64,000 bases of DNA from Phyllobacterium trifolii (GTDB taxonomy: Bacteria; Pseudomonadota; Alphaproteobacteria; Rhizobiales; Rhizobiaceae): NCBI RefSeq assembly GCF_014192095.1, contig NZ_JACHXN010000018.1:61350-125349 (forward strand), in the 5' to 3' direction. The notes beneath the pieces were generated by a model. That model was given only the letters and a program-made list of their open reading frames with translations, ran no database searches and was not told the DNA's origin. Both the position numbers and the translations under genes were made by a program. Shown here piece by piece: positions 1-9,279 of this stretch (positions are counted from its first letter, which is position 1; each line of letters starts with the position of its first letter).

Positions 1-597
1 ATTCTGCGACGAGTGGCGCGCACCGGTCGCGATCGCCACGGCCGCAAATACCTTGTCGGAATGGCTCGACGCCCATTCCAGCACCTGCATGCCGCCCATG
101 GATCCACCGATCACGGCAAAAAGCTGTTTGATGCCCAAGTGCTCGATGAGCATCGCCTGGGCACGCACCATGTCCGCTATCGTGATGATCGGAAGGTCAA
201 GCGCATAGGCCTTGCCTGTTTCGGGATTGATCGAGGCCGGGCCTGTCGACCCAAGGCAACCCCCGAGTACATTGGAACAGAGCACGAAATAGCGGTCCGT
301 ATCGATGGGTTTGCCCGGGCCAATGAGCAACTCCCACCAGCCGGGCTTGCCGGTTACGGGATGGACATTGGCGACATGCTGATCGCCAGTCAGCGCATGA
401 CAGACGAGGATTGCGTTCGACTTGTCGGCGTTGAGTTCGCCATAGGACTGATAGGCGATACGAAACGGCGAAAGCGACACACCGCTATCCAGGTGCAACG
501 GCTTGCCGGCGCCAAAATCCACCACCGGACTGTGGGGATTTGTCGCTTCCTGGCTTTGCTGAGCTTTTTTAGCGGTTGGTCGGCTGATTTTCGTCAT
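1..597 (-). CDS. metX: Homoserine O-acetyltransferase MetX (3' part outside window)
   Basis: The enzyme acylates homoserine, the first committed step of methionine synthesis, in the cytoplasm. Only the first 199 codons lie in the window; the gene runs off the left edge, whereas the family is usually about 370-390 residues. Visible are the [14 protein letters not shown] block (about residues 107-120) and the nucleophile elbow GGSMGG with Ser166, both typical of the MetX alpha/beta-hydrolase fold. ATG at 597 was chosen because the family-like sequence begins soon after it and a promoter-like pair lies just upstream. It diverges from hisC. Acetyl versus succinyl specificity cannot be decided from this fragment. 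Confidence 0.93.
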   Translation of the reverse strand, partial: MTKISRPTAKKAQQSQEATNPHSPVVDFGAGKPLHLDSGVSLSPFRIAYQSYGELNADKSNAILVCHALTGDQHVANVHPVTGKPGWWELLIGPGKPIDTDRYFVLCSNVLGGCLGSTGPASINPETGKAYALDLPIITIADMVRAQAMLIEHLGIKQLFAVIGGSMGGMQVLEWASSHSDKVFAAVAIATGARHSSQN

Positions 598-627
598 GTC
601 TGCGCAATTGAGGGCGTGATCGCGCGT

Positions 628-656
628 AGGTATGGTCGCAGTTCGCGCAAAGTCAA
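628..656 (-). promoter_or_regulatory. Probable sigma-70 promoter of metX
   Basis: Read on the minus strand, TTGACT (651-656) and ATACCT (628-633) are 17 bases apart, about 30 bases before the metX start. Matched by eye only. No SAM-II riboswitch core was recognised in the 132-base metX/hisC gap. Confidence 0.4.
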
Positions 657-729
657 GTTGTTCTCGACATCCGGGCTCCATGCAGCTATGTCCGCACGGT
701 GCTTTTGCCCGTTACGGACCCGAAGAATT

Positions 730-1830
730 ATGACACGACAAGACATGCGCCCAACTCCGAAAGCCGGTATACTTGACGTAGCAGCCTATGTCCCCGGCAA
801 GGAACATGCTCCGGGTGTCGCGAAGGTCCACAAGCTGTCGGCAAATGAAACGCCGCTCGGCGCCAGCAAGCACGCTATAGATGCCTTTCGTGAGGCTGCT
901 GGGAAGCTTGCGATCTACCCGGATGGACAGGCAACGGAACTGAAAAAGGCGATCGCCGATGTGCACCGTCTAAATGCCGGGAACATTCTTTGCGGCAATG
1001 GCTCTGACGAACTGCTTGGCCTGCTTTGCCAGACCTATCTTTCGCCCGGCGACGAGGCGATCTACACCGAACATGGCTTTCTGGTATACAGAAACTACAT
1101 CATGGCTGCAGGCGCGACGCCGGTTGTTGCACGCGAAAATAGCGAACGGGCCGAGGTCGACTCCATACTGAGCGCGGTCACGCCGCGCACGAAGATAATT
1201 TTCCTTGCCAACCCAAACAATCCGACCGGCACGTACCTGCCTTTCGAAGAAGTACGCCGTCTGCATGACGGCCTGCCGAAGCATGTACTGCTGGTAATTG
1301 ATGCTGCCTACGCAGAATATGTGCGCCGTAATGACTACGAAGCGGGTGTCGAACTCGTGTCATCCTTCGAGAATGTCGTGATGACCCGGACCTTTTCCAA
1401 GATTTATGGCCTGGCGGCGCTTCGCATCGGCTGGATGTTCGCACCCGTCCACGTCATCGATGCGGTCAATCGCATTCGCGGCCCCTTCAACATGAACTCG
1501 GCGGCCATTCTTGCCGGCAGTGCCGCTGTCCGCGACCGCGCACATGTCGCCGAAGCTGCCGCGTTCAACGAGACATGGCGTGTCTGGCTCACCGAACAAT
1601 TGACCGGGCTTGGGCTTCGGGTCACGCCGTCGGTCGGAAATTTCCTTCTCGTGCACTTTCCCGAAGATCCGGCGAAATCGGCAGAGAAGGCAGACGCTTA
1701 CCTTACGAGCAAAGGCTATATTTTGCGCCGCGTCACGGGATACGGATTTCCGAACGCGTTGCGCCTTTCCATTGGATCCGAAGAAGCCAATCGTGGCGTA
1801 ATCGCCGCACTCTCTGAGTTCTTAAAGTAG
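730..1830 (+). CDS. hisC: Histidinol-phosphate aminotransferase (HisC family, class I/II PLP enzyme)
   Basis: A 366-residue aminotransferase, the usual HisC length. It transfers an amino group from glutamate to imidazole-acetol phosphate in histidine synthesis; members of this clade next to tyrC may also act on aromatic keto acids. Seen: [11 protein letters not shown] near the N-terminus, NPNNPTGT, and the PLP-lysine motif [15 protein letters not shown] with Lys224. The reading frame is open far upstream, but that part is antisense to metX, so ATG 730 is chosen (ATG 745 is an alternative). tyrC lies downstream after a palindromic repeat. Which aminotransferase activity dominates is inference. 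Confidence 0.9.
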   Translation: MTRQDMRPTPKAGILDVAAYVPGKEHAPGVAKVHKLSANETPLGASKHAIDAFREAAGKLAIYPDGQATELKKAIADVHRLNAGNILCGNGSDELLGLLCQTYLSPGDEAIYTEHGFLVYRNYIMAAGATPVVARENSERAEVDSILSAVTPRTKIIFLANPNNPTGTYLPFEEVRRLHDGLPKHVLLVIDAAYAEYVRRNDYEAGVELVSSFENVVMTRTFSKIYGLAALRIGWMFAPVHVIDAVNRIRGPFNMNSAAILAGSAAVRDRAHVAEAAAFNETWRVWLTEQLTGLGLRVTPSVGNFLLVHFPEDPAKSAEKADAYLTSKGYILRRVTGYGFPNALRLSIGSEEANRGVIAALSEFLK

Positions 1831-1949
1831 ATTCACACCATGACGGGCTGCAAATGGCGTTTTCCTGTGCTCCGGTGCTCACGTACCTTAAAGTACGCTA
1901 CGCTCCGGTGCTCGAAAACCACCATCTTCGCCGCGTCATAGCGCGAATC
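1830..1949. repeat. Palindromic intergenic element, family A copy 1
   Basis: A 120-base imperfect palindrome with ends GATTC/GAATC. Its centre holds CACGTAC and GTACGCT around a 6-base spacer. It contains the direct repeat GCTCCGGTGCTC at 1869-1880 and 1902-1913. It starts on the last base of the hisC stop codon. Near-identical sequence recurs at 42041-42183 and, shortened, at 22777-22865. Size and palindromy recall the Bru-RS elements of Brucella (from memory, not compared). Confidence 0.85.
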
Positions 1950-1975
1950 TCAGCGCAGTTACAGGTCATAGAAAC

Positions 1976-2908
1976 ATGTCCGACGTTCATTTTAATACAA
2001 TCGCACTGATCGGCATCGGCCTCATCGGTTCGTCGCTGGCGCGCGTCATCAAGCGCGAGGGACTTGCCGACAAGATCGTCATTTCCACCCGCAGCGAAGC
2101 CACACTGGCTCGGGCAAGGGAGCTTGGCCTCGGCGATAGCTATACACTTGATAGCTCAGAGGCGGTGAAGAACGCCGATCTCGTTATCGTTTCGGTACCT
2201 GTGGGTTCGTCAGGCGACGTGGCCCGGCAGATTGCCGGCTCGCTGAAGCCCGGCGCGATCGTGACCGATGTCGGTTCAACCAAGGGTTCGGTGATTGCGC
2301 AGATGCAGCCGGAACTTCCCGCGAATGTGCATTTCATTCCAGGACATCCGCTGGCAGGAACGGAATATTCCGGCCCCGATGCCGGGTTTGCCGATCTGTT
2401 CATCAACCGCTGGTGTATCCTCACGCCGCTCGAAGGCACGGACCCGGACGCTATCGCGAAGCTGACGAAGTTCTGGGAAGCCTGCGGTTCGCGGCTCGAC
2501 ACGATGGACCCTTTGCATCACGACCGCGTCCTCGCCATCGTATCGCATCTCCCGCACCTGATAGCCTACAATATCGTCGGCACGGCGAGCGATCTGGAAG
2601 AAGTGACGAACTCCGAAGTCATCAAATATTCGGCTTCCGGTTTTCGCGATTTCACCCGTCTGGCCGCATCTGATCCCACCATGTGGCGCGATGTCTGCCT
2701 GCACAACAAGGACGCCATCCTTGAAATGCTGTCGCGGTTTTCCGAGGACCTCGCCTCGTTGCAGCGATCGGTTCGCTGGGGCGATGGCGATGCCCTATTC
2801 GACCTTTTCACCCGGACACGTGCGGTTCGTCGCGGCATCATCGATGCGGGTCAGGAAGTGGATGCTCCGGACTTTGGACGGCAAAAGGCAGGACAGAGCT
2901 CGACGTGA
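1976..2908 (+). CDS. tyrC: Cyclohexadienyl (prephenate/arogenate) dehydrogenase
   Basis: A 310-residue NAD(P)-dependent dehydrogenase that oxidatively decarboxylates prephenate or arogenate in tyrosine synthesis. The N-terminal Rossmann motif GIGLIGSS is at residues 13-20. DVGSTKG, the GHPLAGTEYSG block and a C-terminal helical part with HDRVLAIVSHLPHLIAYN are typical of the TyrA dehydrogenase family; no fused chorismate mutase is present. It follows hisC in the same direction with a repeat between them. Substrate preference cannot be read from sequence. Confidence 0.92.
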   Translation: MSDVHFNTIALIGIGLIGSSLARVIKREGLADKIVISTRSEATLARARELGLGDSYTLDSSEAVKNADLVIVSVPVGSSGDVARQIAGSLKPGAIVTDVGSTKGSVIAQMQPELPANVHFIPGHPLAGTEYSGPDAGFADLFINRWCILTPLEGTDPDAIAKLTKFWEACGSRLDTMDPLHHDRVLAIVSHLPHLIAYNIVGTASDLEEVTNSEVIKYSASGFRDFTRLAASDPTMWRDVCLHNKDAILEMLSRFSEDLASLQRSVRWGDGDALFDLFTRTRAVRRGIIDAGQEVDAPDFGRQKAGQSST

Positions 2909-2953
2909 CGGCGAATGGGCGGTTCATTGGTGGCGTCGCACATCAAATTTGAC

Positions 2954-2983
2954 TTGATAACTATTATCGAAACTTCATATAAT
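2954..2983 (+). promoter_or_regulatory. parDE promoter with palindromic operator
   Basis: TTGATA (2954-2959) and TATAAT (2978-2983) are 18 bases apart. The spacer carries the inverted repeat GATAA-CTA-TTATC (2956-2968). Such a palindrome between -35 and -10 fits autorepression by ParD or the ParD-ParE complex, as is usual for type II modules; repression is inferred. Confidence 0.6.
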
Positions 2984-3002
2984 GGCTATGGAGGTACGGC
3001 AA

Positions 3003-3263
3003 ATGGCTCAAAGCGTCGAACTTGGCAATCTGGAATCCGTGCTCAATCGGCTGGTTGAAAGCGGTCGGTACAACTCGAAAAGCGAAGTCCTGCGGGAAGG
3101 TATCCGGCTCGTTGACGAGAGGGAAAAGCGTTTGGCGGCACTCGATGCTGCGTTGGCGCGGGGTTTGGCCGATGTCGAGGCGGGCCGAATCCGGCCATTA
3201 GAAGATGTCTTTGACGAGTTGAAAACGCGTTACGCCAAGATGGCGGAAGAACGTGGCCTTTGA
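3003..3263 (+). CDS. parD: ParD-type antitoxin (ribbon-helix-helix)
   Basis: An 86-residue protein of the ParD/CopG-like family that binds and neutralises the ParE toxin and represses its own operon. Seen: N-terminal ribbon-helix-helix region with the ParD-typical stretch VESGRYNSKSEVLREGIRLV, then a charged C-terminal half that would bind the toxin. ATG 3003 is preferred over ATG 2982 because GGAGG at 2990-2994 sits 8 bases before it, whereas ATG 2982 overlaps the -10 box. Its stop overlaps the toxin start by three bases within TTGA, indicating translational coupling. Confidence 0.88.
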   Translation: MAQSVELGNLESVLNRLVESGRYNSKSEVLREGIRLVDEREKRLAALDAALARGLADVEAGRIRPLEDVFDELKTRYAKMAEERGL

Positions 3264-3559
3264 AGGTCATTTTCACAGAAGAAGCGCGCCTGGATTTGCT
3301 CGCTATCGGCGACTACATTGCTGAAGACAATCCGCGGAGAGCTTGGACCTTTCTGAATGAATTGCGGGCTCGTTGCGTGTCTATCGGGGATTTTCCCGAG
3401 GCCAGCCCGTTGCTGTCACGCCACGAGGGGACAAGCATCAGACGGGCTGTTCATGGCAACTACGCTATATTTTATGTTGTCGGTCTCGAAACAGTTAATG
3501 TTTTGCGTGTCCTCAATAGCTCGATAAATTATGAACGGTTCCTGTTTGAAGAAGACTGA
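3260..3559 (+). CDS. parE: ParE-type toxin (RelE/ParE superfamily)
   Basis: A 99-residue RelE/ParE-fold toxin. Classical ParE poisons DNA gyrase; relatives cleave mRNA, and the sequence alone does not decide between them. Seen: start MKVIFTEEARLDLLAIGDYIAEDNP, the family-typical RRAVHGNYAIFYVV strand and a C-terminal VLRVLNSSINYERFL segment close to the usual H/Y-R signature. Translation starts at TTG 3260, overlapping the antitoxin stop in TTGA. No defect is visible, so the module appears intact. Confidence 0.86.
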   Translation: MKVIFTEEARLDLLAIGDYIAEDNPRRAWTFLNELRARCVSIGDFPEASPLLSRHEGTSIRRAVHGNYAIFYVVGLETVNVLRVLNSSINYERFLFEED

Positions 3560-3574
3560 TGCCGTATTCTTCAA

Positions 3575-4594
3575 TTAAAGCGCAGGCAATCGTCCGATAC
3601 CGATAAAGCCAACCGACATTTTGCCGTTCTTCACCGTGATAGGCAGCGTCGGCGCGCCGCTCGCGTCTTTCGGAACGAACGCCATCGCCTGAACAACAGT
3701 CGAAATCGTATTGCCTGCTTCAGGGAAAATGCCCTGCATGACTTTGGCGACACCTTCCGGATTGCGCATCGTCACCTTGAAATCGCCGCTGATGCGTCCA
3801 TCATCGGCAACGGAAAACGGACCGGAAATCGCAATCCCGCTACCATCCTCGAAGGACAGTTCGACTTTGCGCAGCGTTCCCGTCTGGCCGCGCAGAACCG
3901 ACAGGTCATGCTCGGGTTTTGCCAGAAGCGCGAAACCATTGGCAAGCTGGACATCGGCCGCGCCGGTCAATTCGGGCAATGGTCTGTCGAGGACAATATT
4001 GTCGGCGATCTTCAACTTGTCGAAGGATAGTGCGATATCCATCTGCGGTTGGGCGGTGTTGAACTCAAGTTTCCCGGACTGCATGACGGCGAGCGGAACA
4101 GGATTGCTCACATTCCCGCGCTCATTGACCATGACATTGCTGCCTTCGATCGACAATTGTTTGGGAAGCGGTTTGTCGAGCCGCACACTCGTGGCGAGAT
4201 GTTCCCATTTCACGTCGAGGGGCGGAGCGCCGGGCACGTCCACCGCGGCAGGACCTTCGACGCTGCTGACGATTTTTAGCGGGTCGTAGACTTGTGCCGC
4301 GGAACGAAAGCTGCCGGCGGTAATGGATATGTTTTTGGCCTGGTCGACCCAACCCACTTTCGAGCAGTCGAGACCAACCCGTAAGGGATAGCCGCTCGCC
4401 CTGGCGTTTTCGCAGGTGGCGTCAATACCCTGTTGCTTGAACGCCGCGATATTCGTCGCGACCCGGCTTTCCAATTGATTGGCCAGATAGTACCAGCCGC
4501 CGGTGTAGATCACGCCGGCAAGGATAATCAGTGCGCCGATGATGATCGGAAGTCTCGAAGGCTTGCGGCTCTTTTCGGCAGTGCTTGACGGCAT
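3575..4594 (-). CDS. DUF2125 family membrane-anchored protein
   Basis: A 339-residue protein of the DUF2125 family, common in Hyphomicrobiales, function unknown. An N-terminal hydrophobic segment (about residues 16-36, IIIGALIILAGVIYTGGWYYLA) is followed by a beta-rich exported region. CENARASGYPLRVGLDCSKVGW, with paired cysteines, is typical of the family. The frame is open to 4753, but that extension runs through a palindromic repeat also found at 32345-32489, so ATG 4594 is preferred. It is convergent with parE and diverges from the ChaC-like gene. Confidence 0.8.
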   Translation of the reverse strand: MPSSTAEKSRKPSRLPIIIGALIILAGVIYTGGWYYLANQLESRVATNIAAFKQQGIDATCENARASGYPLRVGLDCSKVGWVDQAKNISITAGSFRSAAQVYDPLKIVSSVEGPAAVDVPGAPPLDVKWEHLATSVRLDKPLPKQLSIEGSNVMVNERGNVSNPVPLAVMQSGKLEFNTAQPQMDIALSFDKLKIADNIVLDRPLPELTGAADVQLANGFALLAKPEHDLSVLRGQTGTLRKVELSFEDGSGIAISGPFSVADDGRISGDFKVTMRNPEGVAKVMQGIFPEAGNTISTVVQAMAFVPKDASGAPTLPITVKNGKMSVGFIGIGRLPAL

Positions 4595-4619
4595 GGGGCG
4601 GGTCTCGCTATCGGTCAGG

Positions 4620-4764
4620 GAGAGACCGTTGACAATCCACCCCGACGGCCATTTGATGCGATTTTCTGCACTTCCGGTGCTCATGGACCAAATGTCCACT
4701 GCGCTCCGGGTCTCGAAAACCACATCAACTGACTCGCCGGGCTGAATTCTCAAACAGTTCTCTC
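4620..4764. repeat. Palindromic intergenic element, family B copy 1
   Basis: About 145 bases with partly complementary ends (GAGAGA.../...TCTC) and the core ATTTTCTGC, TTCCGGTGCTCA, TGCGCTCC and TCTCGAAAACCAC shared with the copies at 32345-32489 and 43792-43937. It separates the divergent DUF2125 and ChaC-like genes, so their promoters must lie in or beside it. Confidence 0.8.
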
Positions 4765-4799
4765 AGGCAAATCTATCAGGCAAATCTATCAGGACGGAT

Positions 4800-5318
4800 A
4801 TGGGCGATTTTTGGGTCTTTGGCTACGGCTCTCTGATGTGGAAGCCGGGCTTTGCACATGTGGAGACCCTGCACGCCCGGCTGCACGGCTATCGAAGGGC
4901 ACTGTGCGTGCGCTCCTATGTGCATCGTGGGACGCCGGAACGGCCGGGGCTGGTGCTCGGCCTTGACCGGGGCGGGTCCTGCCTCGGAATGGCGTTTCGC
5001 GTCCCTGGCGATCTTGAGGACGAGGTTGTCGCCTATTTGCGAGAGCGCGAGCTGGTCACGAATGTCTATCTCGAACGGCGGCTGGGCATACAGCTCGAAG
5101 ACGGGCGCAAGGTCGAGGCGCTGACCTATATCGTCGACCGCAGCCATGTTCAGTATGCGGGCAGGCTTTCCGTAAGCGAAGCTGCGACGGCTGTGCGCGG
5201 CTCTGTGGGGCAATCGGGCCGCAATGAAGACTATGTGCACAGTACGCTCGAGCACATGCACAAGATGAAGATCCGCGATCATTGGATGGAGGCAGTCGTC
5301 GCCGCCGTCGATCGCTAG
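4800..5318 (+). CDS. ChaC-like gamma-glutamylcyclotransferase
   Basis: A 172-residue protein of the ChaC / gamma-glutamylcyclotransferase family, which in characterised members degrades glutathione to 5-oxoproline and Cys-Gly in the cytosol. Seen: the N-terminal signature VFGYGSLMWKPGF (about residues 6-18), GYRRALCVRSYVHRGTPERPGLVLGL, and ERELVTNVY with the conserved acidic catalytic region. The length fits. ATG 4800 is the natural start because the family motif begins at residue 6. The neighbouring tlpA is convergent. Confidence 0.88.
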   Translation: MGDFWVFGYGSLMWKPGFAHVETLHARLHGYRRALCVRSYVHRGTPERPGLVLGLDRGGSCLGMAFRVPGDLEDEVVAYLRERELVTNVYLERRLGIQLEDGRKVEALTYIVDRSHVQYAGRLSVSEAATAVRGSVGQSGRNEDYVHSTLEHMHKMKIRDHWMEAVVAAVDR

Positions 5319-5333
5319 CCCAGACCCTGCAAC

Positions 5334-6014
5334 CTACAGGCCGGTCGCTGTATCGACAAAACGGGCAGCGTCATCGCTGGACCAATCGGCCGGACCGTTC
5401 ATCGCCGCAATCTGGCAGCCGTCCTTGTCGACAAGCATCGTCACGGGCAGGCCGAAAGCGAGGTTCTTGCGCTTCAGATCGTTGAATACGCCCATCGATG
5501 GATCGCGATAGAGCTGCAGCGACTTGACGCCGATCTCGCTAAGGAACGCCTTCGGCTTTTCATCATCGCCCGTATCGATATTGATGGTCACTACCTGGAA
5601 ATTGTCGCCGCCCTTCTTCGTCTCCAGCGCGTCGAGGGCCGGCATTTCCTCGCGGCATGGCACGCACCACGTTGCCCACAGATTGACGAGAAGCGTCTTG
5701 CCCTTGAAATCGCCGAGGCGGGCAGGCTTTCCATCGGGAGCGGTGAAAGTCAAAGCCGACATGGATTGAGGTGAGTCCGCGCCGCGCATGGCCGCAACGG
5801 CGCCGACGGCGGCCCCGTCTATCTTCTTGGCATCCGCGGTTTTCAAAGCGCATTGATCGGCGGACGGGTTTGTGCCGGCGACAATATTGCCAGAAGGGCG
5901 TTCCATCACGTATACCGCAACCGCACCGGCAAGAATGCCTGCGAGTGCTGCAGACAGGATGATCTTCCTGCTGTTGTCGCGTGGCGTTTTCTGCGTTTCG
6001 TTGCCGTCCGTCAT
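5334..6014 (-). CDS. tlpA: TlpA-type thiol:disulfide interchange protein
   Basis: A 226-residue membrane-anchored thioredoxin-like protein. Residues about 17-37 form one membrane segment and the rest should face the periplasm. The redox motif WCVPC has Cys117 and Cys120, with the TlpA context [15 protein letters not shown], and the cis-proline strand [10 protein letters not shown] follows. In rhizobia TlpA reduces cytochrome-oxidase assembly factors; that role is inferred. ATG 6014, preceded by GAAGAG, is preferred to GTG 6035. argH diverges after only 35 bases, so promoters must overlap coding sequence. Confidence 0.88.
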   Translation of the reverse strand: MTDGNETQKTPRDNSRKIILSAALAGILAGAVAVYVMERPSGNIVAGTNPSADQCALKTADAKKIDGAAVGAVAAMRGADSPQSMSALTFTAPDGKPARLGDFKGKTLLVNLWATWCVPCREEMPALDALETKKGGDNFQVVTINIDTGDDEKPKAFLSEIGVKSLQLYRDPSMGVFNDLKRKNLAFGLPVTMLVDKDGCQIAAMNGPADWSSDDAARFVDTATGL

Positions 6015-6049
6015 TTTACTCTTCTCGCTTCTCACCCAAGGCGCTACCC

Positions 6050-7450
6050 ATGTCCGACAACAAGAACAGCAATGAAATGTGGGGAGGCCGTTTTGCCTCG
6101 GGTCCCGCCGCGATCATGGAAGAAATCAACGCTTCCATCGGCTTCGACCAGAAACTCTACGCCCAGGACATTCAGGGTTCGCTTGCCCATGCTGCCATGC
6201 TTGCGAAAACCGGCATAATAGCGGCGGACGATCACGACAAGATCGCAAAGGGCCTGAACACGATATTGTCAGAGATAGAGACGGGAAAATTCACGTTTTC
6301 GCGCAAGCTCGAAGACATCCACATGAATATCGAGTCGAGATTGGCCGAACTGATCGGCGCACCGGCGGGGCGGTTGCATACGGCGCGCTCGCGCAATGAT
6401 CAGGTCGCCGTCGATTTCCGCCTCTGGGTCAAGGCGGAATTCGAGAGGACGGCGATTGCCCTGAAGAAGCTGATCGAAGCATTTTTGAAGCGTGCCGAGG
6501 AACATGCATCGACGCTGATGCCAGGCTTCACGCATCTGCAGACGGCGCAACCTGTCACCTTCGGTCACCACTGCATGGCCTATGTCGAGATGTTCGGCCG
6601 CGATTTGAGCCGGGTCCGGGACGCCACCCTCCGCATGGACTATTCGCCGCTGGGTGCCGCGGCGCTGGCCGGGACCGGCTTTCCGATCGACCGCCACATG
6701 ACCGCCAAGGCGCTCGGCTTCCGCGAGCCGACGCGTAACTCCCTCGACAGTGTTTCGGATCGCGATTATGCGCTGGAATTCCTCTCGACCGCCGCCATCA
6801 CCGCGACGCACCTGTCGCGGCTGGCCGAAGAAATCGTCATCTGGTCGACGCCGCAGTTCGGGTTCGTGCGCCTGTCCGACAGTTTCTCCACCGGCTCGTC
6901 GATCATGCCACAGAAGAAAAACCCCGATGCTGCCGAACTGGTGCGCGCCAAGACCGGGCGTATCACAGGCTCGCTGGTCGGTCTCCTGACGGTGATGAAA
7001 GGCCTGCCGCTGACCTATTCCAAGGACATGCAGGAAGACAAGGAAGCCGTCTTCGATGCGGCGGAGACGCTGGAACTATGCATTGCCGCGATGACCGGCA
7101 TGGTCGGCGACATGACCATCAACACCGCCGCAATGAAAAAAGCGGCCGGTTCTGGTTATTCCACTGCGACCGATCTTGCCGACTGGCTTGTACGCGAACT
7201 CGGCCTGCCTTTCCGCGAGGCGCATCACGTGACCGGACGCGCAGTCGCACTGGCGGAACAGAAGAAAGCCGAGCTCGGCAAGCTGTCGCTGGAGGATCTG
7301 CAGGCGATACATCCCGGCATCACCGATGCGGTGTTCGGTTATCTGACCGTCGACAAATCGGTGCGCAGCCGCAAATCCTATGGCGGTACGGCGCCGGGCG
7401 AGGTACGCCGCCAGATCAAATTCTGGCAAAAGCGCATCGCAAAACTCTAA
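6050..7450 (+). CDS. argH: Argininosuccinate lyase
   Basis: A 466-residue lyase that splits argininosuccinate into arginine and fumarate, the last arginine step. Seen: NEMWGGRF at the N-terminus, [24 protein letters not shown], and the fumarase-superfamily signature [12 protein letters not shown] near residues 282-293 that carries the catalytic serine loop. Full family length. ATG 6050 is chosen because the family N-terminus [15 protein letters not shown] begins there. The lipoprotein gene and lysA follow on the same strand. Confidence 0.97.
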   Translation: MSDNKNSNEMWGGRFASGPAAIMEEINASIGFDQKLYAQDIQGSLAHAAMLAKTGIIAADDHDKIAKGLNTILSEIETGKFTFSRKLEDIHMNIESRLAELIGAPAGRLHTARSRNDQVAVDFRLWVKAEFERTAIALKKLIEAFLKRAEEHASTLMPGFTHLQTAQPVTFGHHCMAYVEMFGRDLSRVRDATLRMDYSPLGAAALAGTGFPIDRHMTAKALGFREPTRNSLDSVSDRDYALEFLSTAAITATHLSRLAEEIVIWSTPQFGFVRLSDSFSTGSSIMPQKKNPDAAELVRAKTGRITGSLVGLLTVMKGLPLTYSKDMQEDKEAVFDAAETLELCIAAMTGMVGDMTINTAAMKKAAGSGYSTATDLADWLVRELGLPFREAHHVTGRAVALAEQKKAELGKLSLEDLQAIHPGITDAVFGYLTVDKSVRSRKSYGGTAPGEVRRQIKFWQKRIAKL

Positions 7451-7529
7451 AACAATATTGGCTGGCGATGGGGGTGCAAAGAGCGCCTTCATACGCTAGA
7501 CAGAGTAAACGCCATTCGGGATCAAACTT

Positions 7530-7715
7530 ATGACGAGCCGTTCTTTTTTGACGACAATACTGATGTCGATTGCAATTTTAAGCGCTGTTTCGGCTTGCGG
7601 CCGAAAGGGCGATCCTGAGCTGCCGCCGGCGTCTGTTACGACGATGCCCGGCGAGCCGAAGACGGAAAAACCGCCGGTTCAGGACAAGCGTTTCATCCTC
7701 GACCCGTTGATCTAG
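7530..7715 (+). CDS. lptM: Small LptM-like lipoprotein
   Basis: A 61-residue lipoprotein. The signal sequence ends in a lipobox (VSAC, lipidated Cys23), immediately followed by GRKGDPELPP, the pattern of LptM/YifL proteins located before lysA in many proteobacteria. In E. coli LptM helps disulfide maturation of the LPS translocon protein LptD; the same role here is inferred. lysA begins 8 bases downstream, so the two are probably co-transcribed. Confidence 0.8.
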   Translation: MTSRSFLTTILMSIAILSAVSACGRKGDPELPPASVTTMPGEPKTEKPPVQDKRFILDPLI

Positions 7716-7723
7716 GCACGTAC

Positions 7724-8989
7724 GTGAACCACTTCGACTATAAAGACGGCGTTCTCCATGCCGAGGGCGTCAGCATTCCCGATATCGCCAAGGCGGTCGG
7801 AACGCCTTTCTATTGCTATTCCACAGCGACGATAGAACGGCATTTCAAGGTCTTCTCGGCGGCGTTCGCCGATATGGATACGCTCGTCGCCTACGCGCTC
7901 AAGGCCAACTCCAATCAAGCCGTCCTGAAGACACTGGCTCGCCTCGGTTCAAGCGCCGACGTGGTCTCCGAGGGAGAGATGCGCCGCGCTCTGGCTGCAG
8001 GCATCCCGGCCAACAAGATCGTTTTTTCCGGCGTCGGCAAGAAGCCCGGCGAAATGGATTATGCGCTGGCAGCAGGCATTCATTGTTTTAATGTCGAATC
8101 CGAGCCGGAGCTTGAAATACTTTCCGGGCGCGCGGTTGCTGCCGGCAAGATTGCGCCGGTATCGCTACGCATAAACCCGGATGTGGACGCCAAGACCCAC
8201 AAGAAGATTTCCACGGGCAAATCCGAGAACAAGTTCGGCATTCCGCTTGCGAAGGCCAGCACGATCTATGCGCATGCCGCCAAGCTGCCCGGTCTCAAGG
8301 TCACCGGCATCGACATGCATATCGGCAGCCAGATCACCGATCTCGAGCCGTTCGACAATGCGTTCCGGCTGCTGGCCGAACTGGTTGCGCAGCTCCAGGC
8401 GGACGGCCACGATATCAAGCATGTCGATCTCGGTGGTGGCTTGGGCATTCCCTATCATTTCGACAATAACCCGCCGCCGCTGCCAGATGCCTATGCGCAA
8501 ATCGTGCAAAAGCACATCAAGCCCCTAGGCCTGAAGACCATTTTCGAACCGGGCCGTCTCATCGTCGGCAATGCCGGTATATTGGTCAGCGAGGTGATTT
8601 ACCTCAAGGAAGGCGATGCGCGGAATTTCATCATCGTCGATGCGGCCATGAACGATCTCATCCGTCCGACGCTTTACGACGCCTTTCATATCATCCGCCC
8701 GGTCAAGGAGCCTGCGGTCAACGATCCGCGTATTCGCGGCGATGTTGTCGGTCCCGTTTGCGAAACCGGCGATTATCTTGGCCTCGATCGCGATCTGCCG
8801 CGCCCGGCTCCGGGCGATCTCATCGCTATCGGAACGGCAGGCGCGTACGGCGCAGTACAGGCCGGCACCTATAACACGCGTCTGCTCGTGCCGGAGGTTC
8901 TGGTCAATGGCGACCGGTTCCATGTGGTGCGGCCCAGGACGACGTATGACGAGCTGATCGGCTTGGATTCGGTGCCAGACTGGCTATAG
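7724..8989 (+). CDS. lysA: Diaminopimelate decarboxylase
   Basis: A 421-residue PLP enzyme of the alanine-racemase-fold decarboxylase group that converts meso-diaminopimelate to lysine. Seen: the PLP-lysine motif VAYALKAN with Lys60, HIGSQI, the glycine-rich DLGGGLGIPY phosphate-binding loop, EPGR, and the catalytic-cysteine motif GPVCETGD. GTG 7724 is the start, 8 bases after the lipoprotein stop, giving the usual N-terminus. The pairing with the LptM-like gene is widely conserved. Confidence 0.96.
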   Translation: MNHFDYKDGVLHAEGVSIPDIAKAVGTPFYCYSTATIERHFKVFSAAFADMDTLVAYALKANSNQAVLKTLARLGSSADVVSEGEMRRALAAGIPANKIVFSGVGKKPGEMDYALAAGIHCFNVESEPELEILSGRAVAAGKIAPVSLRINPDVDAKTHKKISTGKSENKFGIPLAKASTIYAHAAKLPGLKVTGIDMHIGSQITDLEPFDNAFRLLAELVAQLQADGHDIKHVDLGGGLGIPYHFDNNPPPLPDAYAQIVQKHIKPLGLKTIFEPGRLIVGNAGILVSEVIYLKEGDARNFIIVDAAMNDLIRPTLYDAFHIIRPVKEPAVNDPRIRGDVVGPVCETGDYLGLDRDLPRPAPGDLIAIGTAGAYGAVQAGTYNTRLLVPEVLVNGDRFHVVRPRTTYDELIGLDSVPDWL

Positions 8990-9002
8990 CAGTCCTAAGA
9001 AA

Positions 9003-9053
9003 GACCCCTCCCTGCTGCTACGCAGCCTCCCTCCCCACAAGGGGGGAGGGTAG
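9003..9053. repeat. CCCTCCCC-type intergenic repeat (reverse copy)
   Basis: About 51 bases with CCCCTCCCTGCTGC, TCCCTCCCC, ACAAGG and GGGGAGGGT. It is the reverse complement type of the copies at 9113-9170 and 11878-11933, and lies right after lysA, where it could form a terminator-like stem. Confidence 0.75.
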
Positions 9054-9112
9054 GACCGTCGCACCCTTGATGTACGTACATGCAAATCTCCGGGATGTAT
9101 GAGCTAGCGCCT

Positions 9113-9170
9113 GACCCTCCCCCTTGTGGGGAGGGACGGAGCGAAGCGACGGGGAGGGGCATCTTGCCCC
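9113..9170. repeat. CCCTCCCC-type intergenic repeat (forward copy)
   Basis: GACCCTCCCCCTTGTGGGG followed by AGGGACGGAGCGAAGCGACG and GGGAGGGGC. It is inverted relative to the copy at 9003-9053, and the pair is separated by about 60 bases containing the palindrome TGTACGTACA (9071-9080). Confidence 0.75.
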
Positions 9171-9279
9171 TCTACACAAAACTATGATCGCATTTTTACC
9201 CCAAGGCCTCGCCTTTGCCATGATGAATGGTATTGTTCTATGATGCCGGCACCGTCGATGCCGGCGAGATGGAGTGCGT

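Noticed and set aside
13..729. In-frame upstream extension of hisC (a 605-codon open frame from base 13)
   Set aside because: This part is antisense to metX, which shows clear family motifs on the minus strand; hisC family similarity starts only after 730.
598..729. SAM-II riboswitch before metX
   Set aside because: SAM-II elements are frequent before metX in this order, but the conserved core could not be found in the gap.
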